The position numbers were made by a program, and so were the translations under genes. A stretch of DNA of 64,000 nucleotides from the NCBI GenBank assembly GCA_018857735.1, contig JABMCL010000934.1, forward strand, positions 330,001 through 394,000, written 5' to 3'. The notes under the pieces were generated by a model. That model did no database searches, had not been told where the DNA came from, and was given only the letters and a program-made list of their open reading frames with translations. Positions 1-11,285 of the stretch are shown piece after piece; the first letter of the stretch is position 1; every line of letters starts with the position of its first letter. This DNA is from Alviniconcha marisindica. Lineage: Eukaryota; Mollusca; Gastropoda; Provannidae.

Positions 1-192
1 CTTTACCTGGAATGTTACCTTAGTGACGAGGAGGGGGTACTTTACTTGGAATATTATGTCAGTGACGAGGAGGGGGTACTTTACCTAGAATATTACATCA
101 GTGATGAGGAGGGGGTACTTTACCTGGAATATTACGTTAGTGATGAGAAGGGGTATGGCTGCCACCATGGGGATGAGGTGGGAGTATGTTAC
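1..192 (-). repeat. Donor-copy array of the last HTT exon
   Basis: Three to four copies of a 39- to 50-bp unit continuing off the left edge. Each holds ATATTCCAG|GTAAAGT-like sequence, a copy of the exon end TATTCCAG|GTAAC, so each keeps a potential donor. Confidence 0.85.
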
Positions 193-355
193 CTGGAATA
201 CCACCTTGGCGATGAGTTGGGGGTATGGCTGCTGGCTGGACAGGAACTCCCCGATCACTTTATTCATGATGTCTTGAGGTGGGAAGAAGTCAGCCAGAAA
301 TGCTGGCAGCAGGCGTGTGATCACCCGTGCCTCGTAGGGGTACCCCTTCTTGATT
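193..355 (-). CDS. HTT: HTT exon ([17 protein letters not shown]), last in window
   Basis: Acceptor GTTGTCAG, donor TTCCAG|GTAACA. 163 nt, phase 2 in (AG|A, Arg) and 0 out. Reads [20 protein letters not shown] then [18 protein letters not shown] and [16 protein letters not shown]; human [54 protein letters not shown]. This is the best-conserved block of HTT in the window. The rest of the C terminus lies left of base 1. Confidence 0.99.
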
Positions 356-479
356 CTGACAACACAACACTTGCATTTGTTTGCTGTGTACAGTCCAAAT
401 CTCATTTTTTTTTTTGTTGTCTTGCACTGCAAAAGACCACCCATCATGTATCCAGTGATATAAGTTATGAACATGTGCA

Positions 480-786
480 AGAGAGTGGTTTTAGATGAGT
501 TAGCTGTTTTAGTCAAAGATTTCATCGATCTGCTGCAGTGTGCTTACTGGAAAAACAGAGGCACTGAAGATGCAATCTCATTCACTCTAAGTAGTGTTCA
601 CTCTCGCTGGGAAACCCTGGGCAATACAATCAGATTAATGTTCTTTGACTTTTCCAGTGCTTTTACTACCATACAACCAGACCTTATAGTACAAAAACTA
701 AAAATGAACCTTTCTTTCTCTCTTGTTCACAGTTTTCTTGAACTATTTGACAAATCCACCTTAGTTTGTTTCTTTAAAGGGAACTA
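480..786 (+). mobile_element. Reverse-transcriptase fragment of a non-LTR retrotransposon
   Basis: Plus-strand frame reads [26 protein letters not shown] and FFDFSSAFTTIQPDLIVQKL, the finger and motif A region of LINE reverse transcriptases (usual form DFSSAFNTI). About 100 codons, truncated at both ends, antisense to HTT inside an intron. Dead copy. Confidence 0.8.
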
Positions 787-844
787 GGTCTGTTGCAGTG
801 TGGACCAACATGGGAGCCCCACAGTACTTGCTCCGTTCTCTTCA

Positions 845-1049
845 CATTGTACACTGCTGACCGCAGGCATTCTGACAGTTCATGCCCAATGTACACTGCT
901 GACCGCAGGCATTCTGACAGTTCATGCCCAATGTACACTGCTGACCGCAGGCATTCTGACAGTTCATGCCCAATGTACACTGCTGACTGCAGGCATTCTG
1001 ACAGTTCATGCCCAATGTACACTGCTGACTGCAGGCATTCTGACAGGGT
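845..1049. repeat. 42-bp minisatellite, 5 copies
   Basis: Unit begins TGTACACTGCTGACCGCAGG; five nearly identical copies. No exon-edge sequence recognised. Open frames on both strands are translations of the repeat. Confidence 0.9.
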
Positions 1050-1704
1050 CAAACACTAACATGACCAGGATGGCAGACTGAGGGAGTACTGACCCATCAC
1101 ATCAAACATGACCAGGATGACAGACTGAGGGAGTACTGACCCATCACATCAAACATGACCAAGGTGGCAGACTGAGGGAGTACTGACCCATCAAACATGA
1201 CCAGGAGGGAGTACTGACCCATCACATCAAACATGACCAAGATGGCAGACTGAGGGAGTACTGACCCATCAAACATGACCAGGAGGGAGTACTGACCCAT
1301 CACATCAAACATGACCAGGATGACAGACTGAGGGAGTACTGACCCATCAAACATGACCAGGAGGGAGTACTGACCCATCAAACATGACCAGAAGGGAGTA
1401 CTGTCCCATCAAACATGACCAGAAGGAGCACTGACCCATCAAACATGACCAGGAGGGAGTACTGACCCATCAAACATGACCAGGAGGGAGCACTGACCCA
1501 TCAAACATGACCAGGAGGGAGTACTGACCCATCAAACATGACCAGGAGGGAGTACTGACCCATCAAACATGACCAGGAGGGAGTACTGACCCATCAAACA
1601 TGACCAGGAGGGAGTACTGACCCATCAAACATGACCAGGAGGGAGCACTGACCCATCAAACACTGATATGACCAGGATGGCAGACTGAGGGAGACGGTAC
1701 TGAC
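1050..1704 (-). repeat. Donor-copy array of the HTT exon at 1705-1840
   Basis: About 18 units of 31 bp and longer variants. On the minus strand each reads TTTGATGG|GTCAGTACTC, against the true exon end TTTGACAG|GTCAGTACCG. Units keep GG|GTCAGT, so about 18 potential donors follow the real one. Confidence 0.9.
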
Positions 1705-1840
1705 CTGTCAAAGAGCACGGTGACACGCTCCATGGCCAGGATGAGAGACTCTGGATCCTGGTATAGGACCTGAAAGCCACTTTCACCACCAAAGGCCGGC
1801 TCATCCCGTGGTCGTGGACTGTACTGGTCAAATGACTTCC
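1705..1840 (-). CDS. HTT: HTT exon (KSFDQYSPRPRDEP...AMERVTVLFD)
   Basis: Acceptor TTGTTCAG, donor GACAG|GTCAGT. 136 nt, phase 1 in and 2 out. Reads KSFDQYSPRPRDEPAFGG, then YQDPESLILAMERVTVLFD. Human: KEKVSPGRTSDPNPAAP, DSESVIVAMERVSVLFD. The loop is about as long as in human but not conserved. Confidence 0.96.
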
Positions 1841-1982
1841 CTGAACAATCAACAGATACTGGATTTTTTAATACCCCATCAACTGTGTTAAAAAAAAAAG
1901 TTCTTAGATAAAAAAAATAAAAAAATCTGAAACAAGAATGATTGCTAGCATTCTCAAATAAGATCCAAACACATAATAGATT

Positions 1983-2320
1983 CAAAAGAACGCTTATTTA
2001 TTATGACACAGACAACACAATGCAAATTTTCAGGGAAATCCCCTTCTTCAGGCCACAAAACGACACTTAAACAACAGTGAAATGGTGAAAAACAATGAAA
2101 ACTAATATGAGAGGTGAAGTAACTTATCTTTTGTTGTTGCTGTGTTCAGTGCTTGCCAGAAGATTGTTCCATCAAGCAGTGAACACAACAACAACAAAAG
2201 ATAAGTTACTTCACTTCTTATATCACTGTTGTTTAAGTGTCGTTTTGTGGCCCGAAGAAGGGGATTTCCCTGAAAATATGCATCGTGCTGCCTGTCATAA
2301 TAAATAAGCATTCTTTTAAA
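1983..2320. mobile_element. Foldback element with Penelope-like ends
   Basis: Two inverted arms of about 150 bp (1983-2140 and 2170-2320) around a short centre. Both outer ends carry AATAAATAAGC. Each arm carries a CTGAAGA (or CCGAAGA)...GAAA core typical of the hammerhead ribozymes of Penelope-like retroelements. No reverse transcriptase is present. A diverged partner pair lies at 29280-29620. Confidence 0.6.
2028..2051 (-). ncRNA. Hammerhead-ribozyme-like core
   Basis: Minus strand: CTGAAGA, then a hairpin AGGGGATTTCCCT (stem II), then GAAA, the order of the invariant hammerhead core. The plus-strand partner at 2252-2275 has CCGAAGA, a core substitution. I could not find convincing stem I/III pairing or the cleavage-site UH, so activity is not claimed. 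Confidence 0.4.
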
Positions 2321-2404
2321 TCTTTTATGTGTTTGAATCTCATGTTCTTAGATGTCAACCCAACTGTGAAGAGTCTAAACTGTTAATGCCCTGGCATCTG
2401 TGTC

Positions 2405-3133
2405 AAAAAACAACAACAAGGCAGTACACGCAGGTAAACATGACTCCCAGGGCAGTCTTACCCGAGTACATGCAGGTAAGCATGAGTCCCAGGGCAGTCT
2501 TACCCGAGTACATGCAGGTAAGCATGAGTCCCAGGGCAGTCTTACCCGAGTACACGCAGGTAAGCATGAGTCCCAGGGCAGTCTTACCCGAGTACACGCA
2601 GGTAAGCATGAGTCCCAGGGCAGTCTTACCCGAGTACACGCAGGTAAGCATGAGTCCCAGGGCAGTCTTACCCGAGTACACGCAGGTAAGCATGAGTCCC
2701 AGGGCAGTCTTACCCGAGTACACGCAGGTAAGCATGAGTCCCAGGGCAGTCTTACCCGAGTACACGCAGGTAAGCATGAGTCCCAGGGCAGTCTTACCCG
2801 AGTACACGCAGGTAAGCATGAGTCCCAGGGCAGTCTTACCCGAGTACACGCAGGTAAGCATGAGTCCCAGGGCAGTCTTACCCGAGTACACGCAGGTAAG
2901 CATGAGTCCCAGGGCAGTCTTACCCGAGTACACGCAGGTAAGCATGAGTCCCAGGGCAGTCTTACCCGAGTACACGCAGGTAAGCATGAGTCCCAGGGCA
3001 GTCTTACCCGAGTACACGCAGGTAAGCATGAGTCCCAGGGCCGTCTTACCCGAGTACACGCAGGTAAACATGAGTTCCAAGGCGGTCTTACCCGAGTACA
3101 CGCAGGTAAACATGAGTCCCAAGGCGGTCTTAC
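2405..3133 (-). repeat. 42-bp donor-copy array, in HTT frame, about 17 units
   Basis: Minus-strand unit is 14 codons ([14 protein letters not shown]), a copy of the 3' end of the exon at 3134-3201 plus its donor G|GTAAGAC. All units are open in the HTT frame, making a long repetitive ORF; the internal 13 or so units are almost identical. Each contains TCGG|GTAAGA, a near-consensus donor. Confidence 0.95.
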
Positions 3134-3201
3134 CTGAGTACATGCAGGTAAACATGAGTCCCAAGGCAGCTAGTGCTCTCTGTGGGTTGGGCAGACACAG
3201 T
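3134..3201 (-). CDS. HTT: HTT exon (NPQRALAALGLMFTCMYS)
   Basis: Acceptor TGTTTCAG, exon-proximal donor CTCAG|GTAAGA. 68 nt, phase 2 in and 1 out. Reads LCLPNPQRALAALGLMFTCM then YS(G), against human [23 protein letters not shown]. Downstream, the last 28 exon bases plus 14 intron bases form a 42-bp unit repeated about 17 times, so the true 3' edge in the mRNA could be any of many donors. I chose the exon-proximal one because its product fits human length (G|GG then KSFDQ against human GKEKV). Confidence 0.95.
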
Positions 3202-3720
3202 CTGAAACATTCCAGGCACAGCAAGACTTGATACATCTGAACACAATTTGACACAGTCTGAAACATTCCAGGCACTGCAAGACTTGATACATCTGAACAC
3301 AATTTGACACAGTCTGAAACATTCCAGGCACAGCAAGACTTATACATCTGAACACAATTTGACACAGTCTGAAACATTCCAGGCACAGCAAGATTTATAC
3401 ATCTGAACACAGTTTGAAACATGCCAGGCACAACAAGATTCACAACATCTGGACACAATCTGAAACATGCTGGGCACAACAACTCAAAACATCTGGACAT
3501 AATAAGACTCAAAACATCTGGACATAATAAGACTCAAAACATCTGGACATAATAAGACTCAAAACATCTGGACACAATCTGAAGCATGCTGGACACAACA
3601 AGACTCAAAGCAACTGGACACAATTTGACACAATCTGAAATGAGTGAGACACTACACGACTTGAGCAAAATTCCCCTGTGAAGGATCTGCCTCCATGCAA
3701 AGACTTGCAAGCAAGACTGC
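3202..3720 (-). repeat. Acceptor-copy array of the HTT exon at 3134-3201
   Basis: Minus-strand units of about 58 bp, later degrading to 30-bp variants, each with GGAATGTTTCAG|ACTGTGTC, identical to the true acceptor and first exon bases. About four good copies, then six or so decayed ones further upstream. Confidence 0.9.
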
Positions 3721-3769
3721 AAAGGAGCATGAAGAATACAAACATGGGTGCATGAAGAACTTTAGTACA

Positions 3770-4440
3770 TTTGTTTTAGGGGTGTGGGTAGTAGTAGTAG
3801 TAACTGGATTTTAATGTCCTGTCAACCACACAGGGTCACCTCAGGACAGTCAAACTCGGGTCATAAGCAAATGCATATATCTCACATATATATCAACCCT
3901 CTGTCAAGCCAATCTACAAAAGCAATCACTTCACAAACATAAACCATGCATACACAAACATCAGACACACATTTTTGAAAGGTTAGTCCCTTCAATATTA
4001 CCCCTGTTAAAAGAGCACATAAGGCTAGGACATGCTGGTATCGTCGACCATTCCGTCTAATTTACTGATACCAGGTTAAAGAAAAAAAATGAAAAAAAAA
4101 TGGACAGACACAATATAAAACTTATTAGTTTTTATATAAATGCATAATGGCAAATACCAGTGCCATATGGCAGCAAGCTGCACATACCACCTACCAACTA
4201 TCATCTAGCTGCTCAACAAGAGCCATACAAAAAAGCCTAACCCTTAACGAAAAATATTTGAGTTTTCTGGAAAAAAAGTCAGGAGAATGGACCATTAACA
4301 GAAAAACGACAAGACAGAAAGAGCAAGAGGACTAGGCAGAAAAAACAAGAGAGGAGATAGGAAAGGGGAATCAATGACAGCCCTGAGATTCCAGACAGGA
4401 GAGATACATCACACATCCACGGCCTCCCTTTGGGGTGGTG
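3770..4440. repeat. Dispersed repeat, copy 1
   Basis: Shares an ordered series of blocks with 7740-8230: CTGTCAACC..GGGTCACCTCA, then GCTAGGA..TGCTGG, CGA(C/T)CA..CCATTCCGTC and a late CATCCACGG. A shorter third relative begins at 32900. Family not recognised; the small plus-strand ORF at 4147-4335 shows no known domain. Confidence 0.6.
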
Positions 4441-4469
4441 GGTGGGGGTTCAACAGTTCAGGAGACATA

Positions 4470-7400
4470 GGAAGTAAGTAACTTGGTGCTTTACAGATAC
4501 ATAGGAAGTAAGTAACTTGGTGTTTTACAGAGACATAGGAAGTAAGTAACTTGGTGCTTTACAGAGACATAGGAAGTAAGTAACTTGGTGTTTTACAGAG
4601 ACATAGGAAGTAAGTAACTTGGTGCTTTACAGAGACATAGGAAGTAAGTAACTTGGTGCTTTACAGAGACATAGGAAGTAAATAACCTGGTGTTTTACAG
4701 AGACATAGGAAGTAAATAACCTGGTGCTTTACAGAGACATAGGAAGTAAGTAACTTGGTGCTTTACAGAGATACAGGAAGTAAATAACCTGGTGTTTTAC
4801 AGAGACATAGGAAGTAAATAACCTGGTGTTTTACAGAGACATAGGAAGTAAGTAATTTGTTTTGCGTAGACATAGGAAGTAAGTAACTTGGTGTTTTACA
4901 GAGACATAGGAAGTAAGTAACTTGGTGTTTTACAGAGACATAGGAATTAAGTAACTTGGTGCTTTACACATAGGAAGTAAGTAACCTGGTGTTTTACAGA
5001 GACATAGGAAGTAAGTAACTTGGCGTTTTACAGAGACATAGGAAGTAAGTAACTTGGTGTTTTACAGAGACATAGGAAGTAAGAAACCTGGTGTTTTACA
5101 GAGACATAGGAAGGAAGTAATTTGTTTTGCATAGACATAGGAAGTAAGTAACTTGGTGTTTTACAGAGACATAGGAAGTAAGTAACTTGGTGCTTTACAC
5201 ATAGGAAGTAAGTAACCTGGTGTTTTACAGAGACAGGAAGTAAGTAACTTAGTGTTTTACAGAGACATAGGAAGTAAGTAACTTGGTGTTTTACAGAGAC
5301 ATAGGAAGTAACCTGGTGTTTTACAGAGACATAGGAAGTAAGTTGGTGTTTTACAGAGACATAGAAGTAAGTAACTTGGTGCTTTACAGAGACATAGGAA
5401 GTAAGTAACTTAGTGTTTTACAGAGACATAGGAAGTAACTTGATGTTTTACAGAGACATAGGAAGTAAGTAACTTGGTGCTTTACAGAGACATAGGAAGT
5501 AAGTAACTTGGTGTTTTACAGAGACATAGGAAGTAACCTGGTGTTTTACAGAGACATAGGAAGTAAGTTGGTGTTTTACAGAGACATAGGAAGTAAGTAA
5601 CTTGGTGCTTTACAGAGACATAGGAAGTAAGTAACTTAGTGTTTTACAGAGACATAGGAAGTAAGTAACTTGATGTTTTACAGAGACATAGGAAGTAAGT
5701 AACTTGGTGCTTTACAGAGACATAGGAAGTAAGTAACTTGGTGTTTTACAGAGACATAGGAAGTAAGTAACCTGGTGTTTTACATAGACATAGGAAGTAG
5801 GTAACCTGGTGCTTTACAGAGACATAGGAAGTAAGTAACTTGGTGCTTTACAGGGACATAGGAAGTAAATAATTTGGCGCTTTACAGAGACTTGGAAGTA
5901 AGTAACTTGGTGTTTTACAGAGACTTAGGAAGTAATAATTTGGCGCTTTACAGAGACATAGGAAGTAAGTAACTTGGTGTTTTAACAGACATAGGAAGTA
6001 AGTAACTTGGTCTTTACAGAGACATAGGAAGTAAGTAACTTGGTGCTTTACAGAGACATAGGAAGTAAGTAACTTAGTGCTTTACAGAGACATAGGAAGT
6101 AAGTAACTTGATGTTTTACAGAGACATAGGAAGTAAGTAACTTGGTGCTTTACAGAGACATAGGAAGTAAGTAACTTGGTGCTTTACAGAGACATAGGAA
6201 GTAAGTAACTTAGTGTTTTACAGAGACATAGGGTAAGTAACTTGATGTTTTACAGAGACAAGGAAGTAAGTAACTTGGTGCTTTACAGAGACATAGGAAG
6301 TAAGTAACTTGGTGTTTTACAGAGACATAGGAAGTAAGTAACCTGGTGTTTTACATACATAGGAAGTAGGTAACCTGGTGCTTTACAGAGACATAGGAAG
6401 TAAGTAACTTAGTGTTTTACAGAGACATAGGAAGTAAGTAACTTGATGTTTTACAGAGACATAGGAAGTAAGTAACTTGGTGCTTTACAGAGACATAGGA
6501 AGTAAGTAACTTGGTGTTTTACAGAGACATAGGAAGTAAGTAACCTGGTGTTTTACTAGACATAGGAAGTAGGTAACCTGGTGCTTTACAGAGACATAGG
6601 AAGTAAGTAACTTGGTGCTTTACAGAGACATAGGAAGTAAGTAACTTGGTGCTTTACAGGGACATAGGAAGTAAATAATTTGGCGCTTTACAGAGACATA
6701 GGCAGTAAGTAACTTGGTGCTTTACAGAGACATAGGAAGTAAGTAATTTGGTGTTTTACAGAGACTTAGGAAGTAAATAATTTGGCGCTTTACAGAGACA
6801 CAGGAAGTAAGTAACTTGGTGTTTTATACAGACATAGGAAGTAAGTAACTTGGTGCTTTACAGAGACATAGGAAGTAAGTAACTTGGTGCTTTACAGAGA
6901 CATAGGAAGTAAGTAACTTAGTGTTTTACAGAGACATAGGAAGTAAGTAACTTGATGTTTTACAGAGACACAGGAAGTAAGTAACTTGGTGCTTTACAGA
7001 GACATAGGAAGTAAGTAACTTGGTGTTTTACAGAGACATAGGAAGTAAGTAACCTGGTGTTTTCATACATAGGAAGTAGGTAACCTGGTGCTTTACAGAG
7101 ACATAGGAAGTAAGTAACTTGGTGCTTTACAGGACATAGGAAGTAAGTAACTTGGTGCTTTACAGGGACATAGGAAGTAAATAATTTGGCGCTTTACAGA
7201 GACATAGGCAGTAAGTAACTTGGTGCTTTACAGAGACATAGGAAGTAAGTAATTTGGTGTTTTACAGAGACTTAGGAAGTAAATAATTTGGCGCTTTACA
7301 GAGACACAGGAAGTAAGTAACTTGGTGTTTTATACAGACATAGGAAGTAAGTAACTTGGTGCTTTACAGAGACATAGGAAGTAAGTAACTTGGTGCTTTA

Positions 7401-7480
7401 CAGGGACATAGGAAGTAAATAATTTGGCGCTTTACAGACACAGGAAGTAAGTAACTTGGTGTTTTATAAAGACATAGGAT
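4470..7480. repeat. 34-bp minisatellite, about 88 copies (3 kb)
   Basis: Unit ACATAGGAAGTAAGTAACTT plus GGTGCTTTACAGAG. A higher-order period of about 510 bp is visible: the same run of variant units (AGGCAGTAAG, GACTTAGGAAG, TTTGGCGC, TTTTATACAG) recurs at 6690-6840 and 7200-7350. On the plus strand each unit carries TTTACAG and GGAA|GTAAGT, good acceptor and donor motifs antisense to HTT. Confidence 0.95.
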
Positions 7481-7739
7481 GGTCATTTGATACGAATTCA
7501 AATAACGTTAACAAATATTTTTATATTTTTTAAGTGGATCAATAATTTATTATCAATTTCAGGGGGTTGAATGGTAACATAAAATGATTAACTGACAACT
7601 AACTTTCAAATGTGAATCCATCCTATACTTCTTTCATAAATTAGACAAAAATCAACAACAAAACAAAATGAATATACAAACAAGAAAATTTAACTCATCA
7701 AGTTATTGCCACTGAGCTGATGTTGTACCTGGACCAAAA
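7481..7739. other. AT-rich intron sequence
   Basis: Low-GC unique intron sequence between the 34-bp array and the dispersed repeat. No coding or RNA signal seen. Confidence 0.6.
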
Positions 7740-8590
7740 ACATTTCAAACTTGTGAGGGGTGAAAACTGTAATTGGAGTTTTAAGTCCTGTCAACCCAGA
7801 GGGTCACCTCAAGCTGATCAAACATAGACATAAGTCAATACACTATAACATGTATATTAAAAGTAATGTTACTCAAGTCAGACTTACAAACTGGGTATAA
7901 GCACACAAGCAGCACACCTATATATTACACACGCATTCCAAACCGGTAGTCCTTTTGACGTTGCCCTTGTGCACAATAAAGCTAGGAGATGCTGGCACGA
8001 TCAACCATTCCGTCAGATTTTTCCAACACCAAGTTACACATAATAACATCGACCAAGTACCACCTGCTAGCTCCTTTATAAACAACAAAAAACGGGCCAC
8101 ACGTAAAACTGAAAGCCTATCTCTCTCAGAAATTGAAAACATTTCTAAAAAGTATGAGGTGGGGTGGGGGGCGGGCGGGTGCTGCTTAACATCCACGGAG
8201 GCGAGAAGGCCTATTAGGGACAGGGACGAGTGGGAAAGGGGGACAGAAGAGTGAAACCAACCCAGAAGACAAAGGCTGCCGTGGATCACCGCCAGAACAA
8301 CAGGATGTTATGGCAGTGTCCGTCCAGCACTGGCAACGACCACAGCACCATGCAATTGCTGTCCCAACTGCTATGCAGAACAGAGTCACAAGGACAATGT
8401 CTGTAGCTTCGCCGTTGGGAAAGAACTGAAGCAAGAGAAGCCCAACCATCTCTCTATAGCCCAGCACCACCTCCCTGCTCTTGATCTCTTCTGGGCTAGC
8501 TTCTTCTTGAGAGTCCAGCTCACCTCCCTCCTCTTGATCTCGCCTGGACTCTGTAATGTGTATAAGTATTGAAAAGTATGCAAAAGAATG
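7740..8590. repeat. Dispersed repeat, copy 2, with unassigned downstream part
   Basis: Same family as 3770-4440. From about 8240 to 8560 the minus strand has an open frame with a hydrophobic Cys-rich stretch (VLVTLFCIAVGTAIAWCCGR). I recognise no protein; it does not belong to HTT and may be part of a transposon. Confidence 0.5.
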
Positions 8591-8663
8591 GACTAATAAC
8601 ATTCTTTTTTTTATAGGACATACAAAAGGACTAGTCACTAGACAGGATATCATGAGAACAGGT

Positions 8664-9141
8664 ATAAAAAAAAAAAAAAAAAAAAAAAAAGGACAATCAA
8701 ATGAGAACCCTGACTTAAGTTGTAAGAGAGAGAGAGAGAGAGAGAGTATACACATGACACCTTTCATAGACTGCTTCTACTTGTCTGGTCACTAAAAAAA
8801 TCACTAAAAAAGATTCTCAAGTTTTGGGAAGTTAAACTCAATCAACCACTGAGCTCGACCACTGGACCTACACAATTTTCCAAACAAAATTGTGTTCAAC
8901 CTTTGTTTAACAAACATCCTCCATATATATATATAAAAGGTGAGGGGGGGGGGGGGGAACAAATATTTCTGATGCTCTTGCCAATTCCCTGAGTGCTCAC
9001 AATTTACTCTTCTTTTTATTTTATTTTATTAAATCAGATCCACAGTCAGTCATGATAATACTATTCACATGTATTAGACACTAGAAGTTGATGTACACAA
9101 GCACACACATGCATACATGCACGCACACACATGCATACATG

Positions 9142-9209
<68 letters not shown>
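8664..9209. repeat. Simple repeats: poly-A, (GA)n, poly-G, (CA)n
   Basis: A run of about 24 A at 8667, (GA)n at 8726-8746, poly-G at 8945-8958 and (CA)n at 9130-9209, with unique intron sequence between. Confidence 0.9.
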
Positions 9210-9210
<1 letters not shown>

Positions 9211-9329
9211 GGTGAGGAAACTGGATGCTGGTTTAAGCTGGGATAGAAAGCATTGTGAAATGAGGAAGGTTTTTAGCTTTGTTTTCAAAGACAAACAGTT
9301 GAGCAGTGCCTCGAATCAAGGGGGAGTCA

Positions 9330-10515
9330 TTGTTGCTTGATTCACAGACATCCTGATCATTGTACAAAACTACACCCAACTGTTGCTTGGCCCATAGACA
9401 TCCTGATCATTGTACAAAACTACACCCAACTGTTGTTTGGCCCATAGACATCCTGATCATTGTACAAAACTACACCCAACTGTTGTTTGGCCCATAGACA
9501 TCCTGATCATTGTACAAAACTACACCCAACTGTTGCTTGGCTCACAGACATCCTGATCATAGTACAAAACTACACCCAACTGTTGCTTGGCTCACAGACA
9601 TCCTGATCATTGTACAAAACTACACCCAACTGTTGCTTGGCTCACAGACATCCTGATCACTGTACAAAACTACACCCAACTGTTGCTTGGCTCACAGACA
9701 TCCTGATCACTGTACAAGACAACATTCATTGTTGCTGGACTCACAGACATCCTGATCACTGTACAAGACAACATTCATTGTTGCTGGACTCACAGACATC
9801 CTGATCACTGTACAAAACTACAGTCACTGTTGCTGGACTCACAGACATCCTGATCACTGTACAAGACAACATTCACTGTTGCTGGACTCACAGACATCCT
9901 GATCACTGTACAAGACAACATTCACTGTTGCTTGGCTCACAGACATCCTGATCATTGTACAAAACTACACCCAACTGTTGCCTGGCTCACAGACATCCTG
10001 ATCACTGTACAAAACTACACCCAACTGTTGCTTGGCTCACAGACATCCTGATCACTGTACAAAACTACACCCAACTGTTGCTTGGCTCACAGACATCCTG
10101 ATCATTGTACAAAACTACAGTCACTGTTGCTGGACTCACAGACATCCTGATCACTGTCCAAGACAACATTCACTGTTGCTGGACTCACAGACATCCTGAT
10201 CACTGTACAAGACAACATTCACTGTTGCTCGGCTCACAGACATCCTGATCATTGTACAAAACTACACCCAACTGTTGCTTGGCTCACAGACATCCTGATC
10301 ATTGTACAAAACTACACCCAACTGTTGCTTGGCTCACAGACATCCTGATCATTGTACAAAACTACATTCACTGTTGCTGGACTCACAGACATCCTGATCA
10401 TTGTACAAAACAACATTCACTGTTGCTTGGCTCGCAGACATCCTGATCATTGTACGAAACAACACTGACTGTTGCTTGACTCACAGACATCCTGATCATT
10501 GTACGAAACAAAATC
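9330..10515. repeat. 50-bp minisatellite, about 23 copies
   Basis: Unit CAGACATCCTGATCATTGTA followed by CAAAACTACACCCAACTGTT. Two variant classes (CACCCAAC and CATTCACTG centres) are interspersed in blocks. No HTT exon edge recognised in the unit. Confidence 0.9.
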
Positions 10516-10529
10516 TGACCAGCTGACCA

Positions 10530-10794
10530 GCCCAGGGGTTTGATTCAATATTAGTTAATACAGTGACATCTTGCCTCCTGGGCTGTTCTGAGTTTGAATG
10601 ACCGATCAGTCAAGGAATCACCATGACCTATGTCCAGCCCATGCTGAGTATGAATCACAAATTAGTCAGCACAGAGACCTCTGACCTCTCCATCTTGAGT
10701 TTGATTCACATAACTATACAGTCAACACAGTGACTTCTGACCTGTCCATCCTAAGTATTTGATTCACAGCTCAGTCAGTACAGTGACCTCTGAC
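10530..10794 (-). repeat. Donor-copy array of the HTT exon at 10795-10940
   Basis: About four decayed 55- to 65-bp copies. Minus strand shows GATGGACAG|GTCAGAAGTC, copying exon end ATGGACAG|GTCAGAGGTC with the following GTACTGACTG. Confidence 0.85.
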
Positions 10795-10940
10795 CTGTCC
10801 ATGCTGAGTTTGATGACAGCCTCTGTGTGGGTGCGAGACAGAACATCTGCCAGCAGAAGGCGCTCTGTTCCCTTCATGATGGCCAGGAAGACGGCTGTGG
10901 ACACACTCTCCTCACTTCCTGACGCTGTGCTGGTCACCAA
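10795..10940 (-). CDS. HTT: HTT exon (SGSEESVSTAVFLAIMKGTERLLL)
   Basis: Acceptor GTGCTGCAG, donor GGACAG|GTCAGA. 146 nt, phase 0 in and 2 out. Reads LVTSTASGSEESVSTAVFLA, IMKGTERLLLADVLSRTHTE, then AVIKLSMD. Human: [48 protein letters not shown]. Confidence 0.97.
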
Positions 10941-11000
10941 CTGCAGCACAATACAATGACTGTCTCCTTAGCCAGCACATACCTTGCCATGCAAGCAGCA

Positions 11001-11059
<59 letters not shown>

Positions 11060-11069
11060 ACAGAAAATG

Positions 11070-11285
11070 CTACTGACTGCAAACAAAACTTAGAAATCGT
11101 CTACCAGATGGAAGAAGCTCATAATATTTAGCAAGGACATGACTGTTGTCATCCACAATCACCCTAGCCTTCCGTACCACACGACGTTCATACAACTGAC
11201 TTAATTGTTTTTGTCCTTCATCTGCAACCTTGCCACACACATTCACCGCTTTATTCAGGACATTTCTACTTTTCATATTCATGCC
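11070..11285 (-). mobile_element. LINE reverse-transcriptase C-terminal remnant
   Basis: Minus strand reads NVLNKAVNVCGKVADEGQ, QLSQLYERRVVRKARVI and SHVLAKYYELLPSGRRF, the conserved C-terminal segment of vertebrate and invertebrate L2/Jockey-type LINE proteins. Truncated; a (CA)n run at 10987-11052 adjoins its 3' end. Confidence 0.75.

Noticed and set aside
2329..3231. 300-codon plus-strand repetitive ORF (MSPRAVLPEYTQV units) as a secreted repeat protein
   Set aside because: It is the antisense translation of the 42-bp HTT donor array; the HTT frame on the minus strand explains the sequence.
4470..7480. CRISPR-like array
   Set aside because: Units are directly tandem without unique spacers, and the context is a eukaryotic intron. 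The same applies to all other arrays.
8186..8767. Membrane protein gene on the minus strand
   Set aside because: Hydrophobic stretch lies next to and partly inside a dispersed repeat and poly-T; no homologue or splice structure recognised.
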